Below are positions 12,900-12,920 of a DNA stretch of 12,920 bases, piece by piece. This stretch comes from an uncultured Butyricicoccus sp. (lineage in GTDB: Bacteria; Bacillota; Clostridia; Oscillospirales; Butyricicoccaceae): positions 1 to 12,920 of the forward strand of contig CAUEJN010000026.1 of assembly GCA_959018045.1 (NCBI GenBank), written 5' to 3'. How positions within the stretch are numbered: the stretch's first letter is position 1; every line of letters begins with the position of its first letter. The translations under genes and the position numbers were made by a program. The notes beneath the pieces are model-generated. The model did not search any database and was not told where the DNA came from. It worked only from the letters and a program-made list of their open reading frames with translations.

Positions 12900-12920
12900 T
12901 TACTGTGCGTTGTTGGGCTT
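12900..12920 (-). CDS. 3' end of an unidentified minus-strand gene (partial)
   Basis: Minus-strand codons AAG CCC AAC AAC GCA CAG TAA end at 12900, reading KPNNAQ then stop, 18 nt before the strong terminator at 12882-12844. Too little is present to identify the product. The call rests mainly on the terminator, which requires a gene entering from the right. Confidence 0.4.
   Translation of the reverse strand, partial: KPNNAQ

Overview
The window looks like a chromosomal segment of a Gram-positive anaerobe of the class Clostridia, most like the GC-rich gut Oscillospiraceae/Butyricicoccaceae group. That placement is inferred from protein resemblance and gene order, not from a database search. 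Coding regions are GC-rich. Promoters are AT-rich, with near-consensus TATAAT boxes, and terminators are hairpins followed by T-runs. No rRNA, tRNA, CRISPR array, transposase or phage gene was seen.

Layout. Positions 1-4300 are on the minus strand: a phosphohexomutase (42-1769) with its own promoter, then a serine-biosynthesis operon transcribed serC to serA (4295-2022) that ends in a strong hairpin at 1939-1974. A divergent promoter region (4315-4445) separates serC from a plus-strand operon (4446-9139): a short QueG-like double [4Fe-4S] protein, a YaaO-type Orn/Lys/Arg decarboxylase-fold enzyme, the PII-like cyclic-di-AMP receptor DarA/YaaQ, DNA polymerase III delta' (holB) and the PSP1-domain protein RicT/YaaT. 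This is the yaaO-tmk-yaaQ-yaaR-holB-yaaT neighbourhood known from Bacillus, but without tmk and yaaR. An extended -10 promoter inside the 3' end of the decarboxylase gene could let darA-holB-ricT be expressed on their own. RicT carries a long, low-complexity, arginine-rich tail with extra cysteines.

Further right are two stand-alone plus-strand regulators: a FabT-like MarR protein (9291-9731) with a palindrome over its own start site, and a MocR-type GntR/aminotransferase regulator (9837-11240). A minus-strand gene for a secreted three-SLH-domain surface protein (12707-11616) converges on the MocR gene. At the far right edge are the last codons and the terminator of another minus-strand gene.

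The most unusual part is the 375-bp gap between the two convergent genes (11241-11615). It is packed with perfect or near-perfect stem-loops. These resolve into two diverged copies of one structured element, one per strand, each starting 8-15 nt after the stop codon of the gene it follows. Some linker modules are nearly identical in sequence. Other stems differ in sequence but keep pairing, loop and order. The two copies point at a shared core of two hairpins that can act as terminators in both directions. It is either a pair of structured 3'-UTR RNA elements or a short non-autonomous element with inverted ends.
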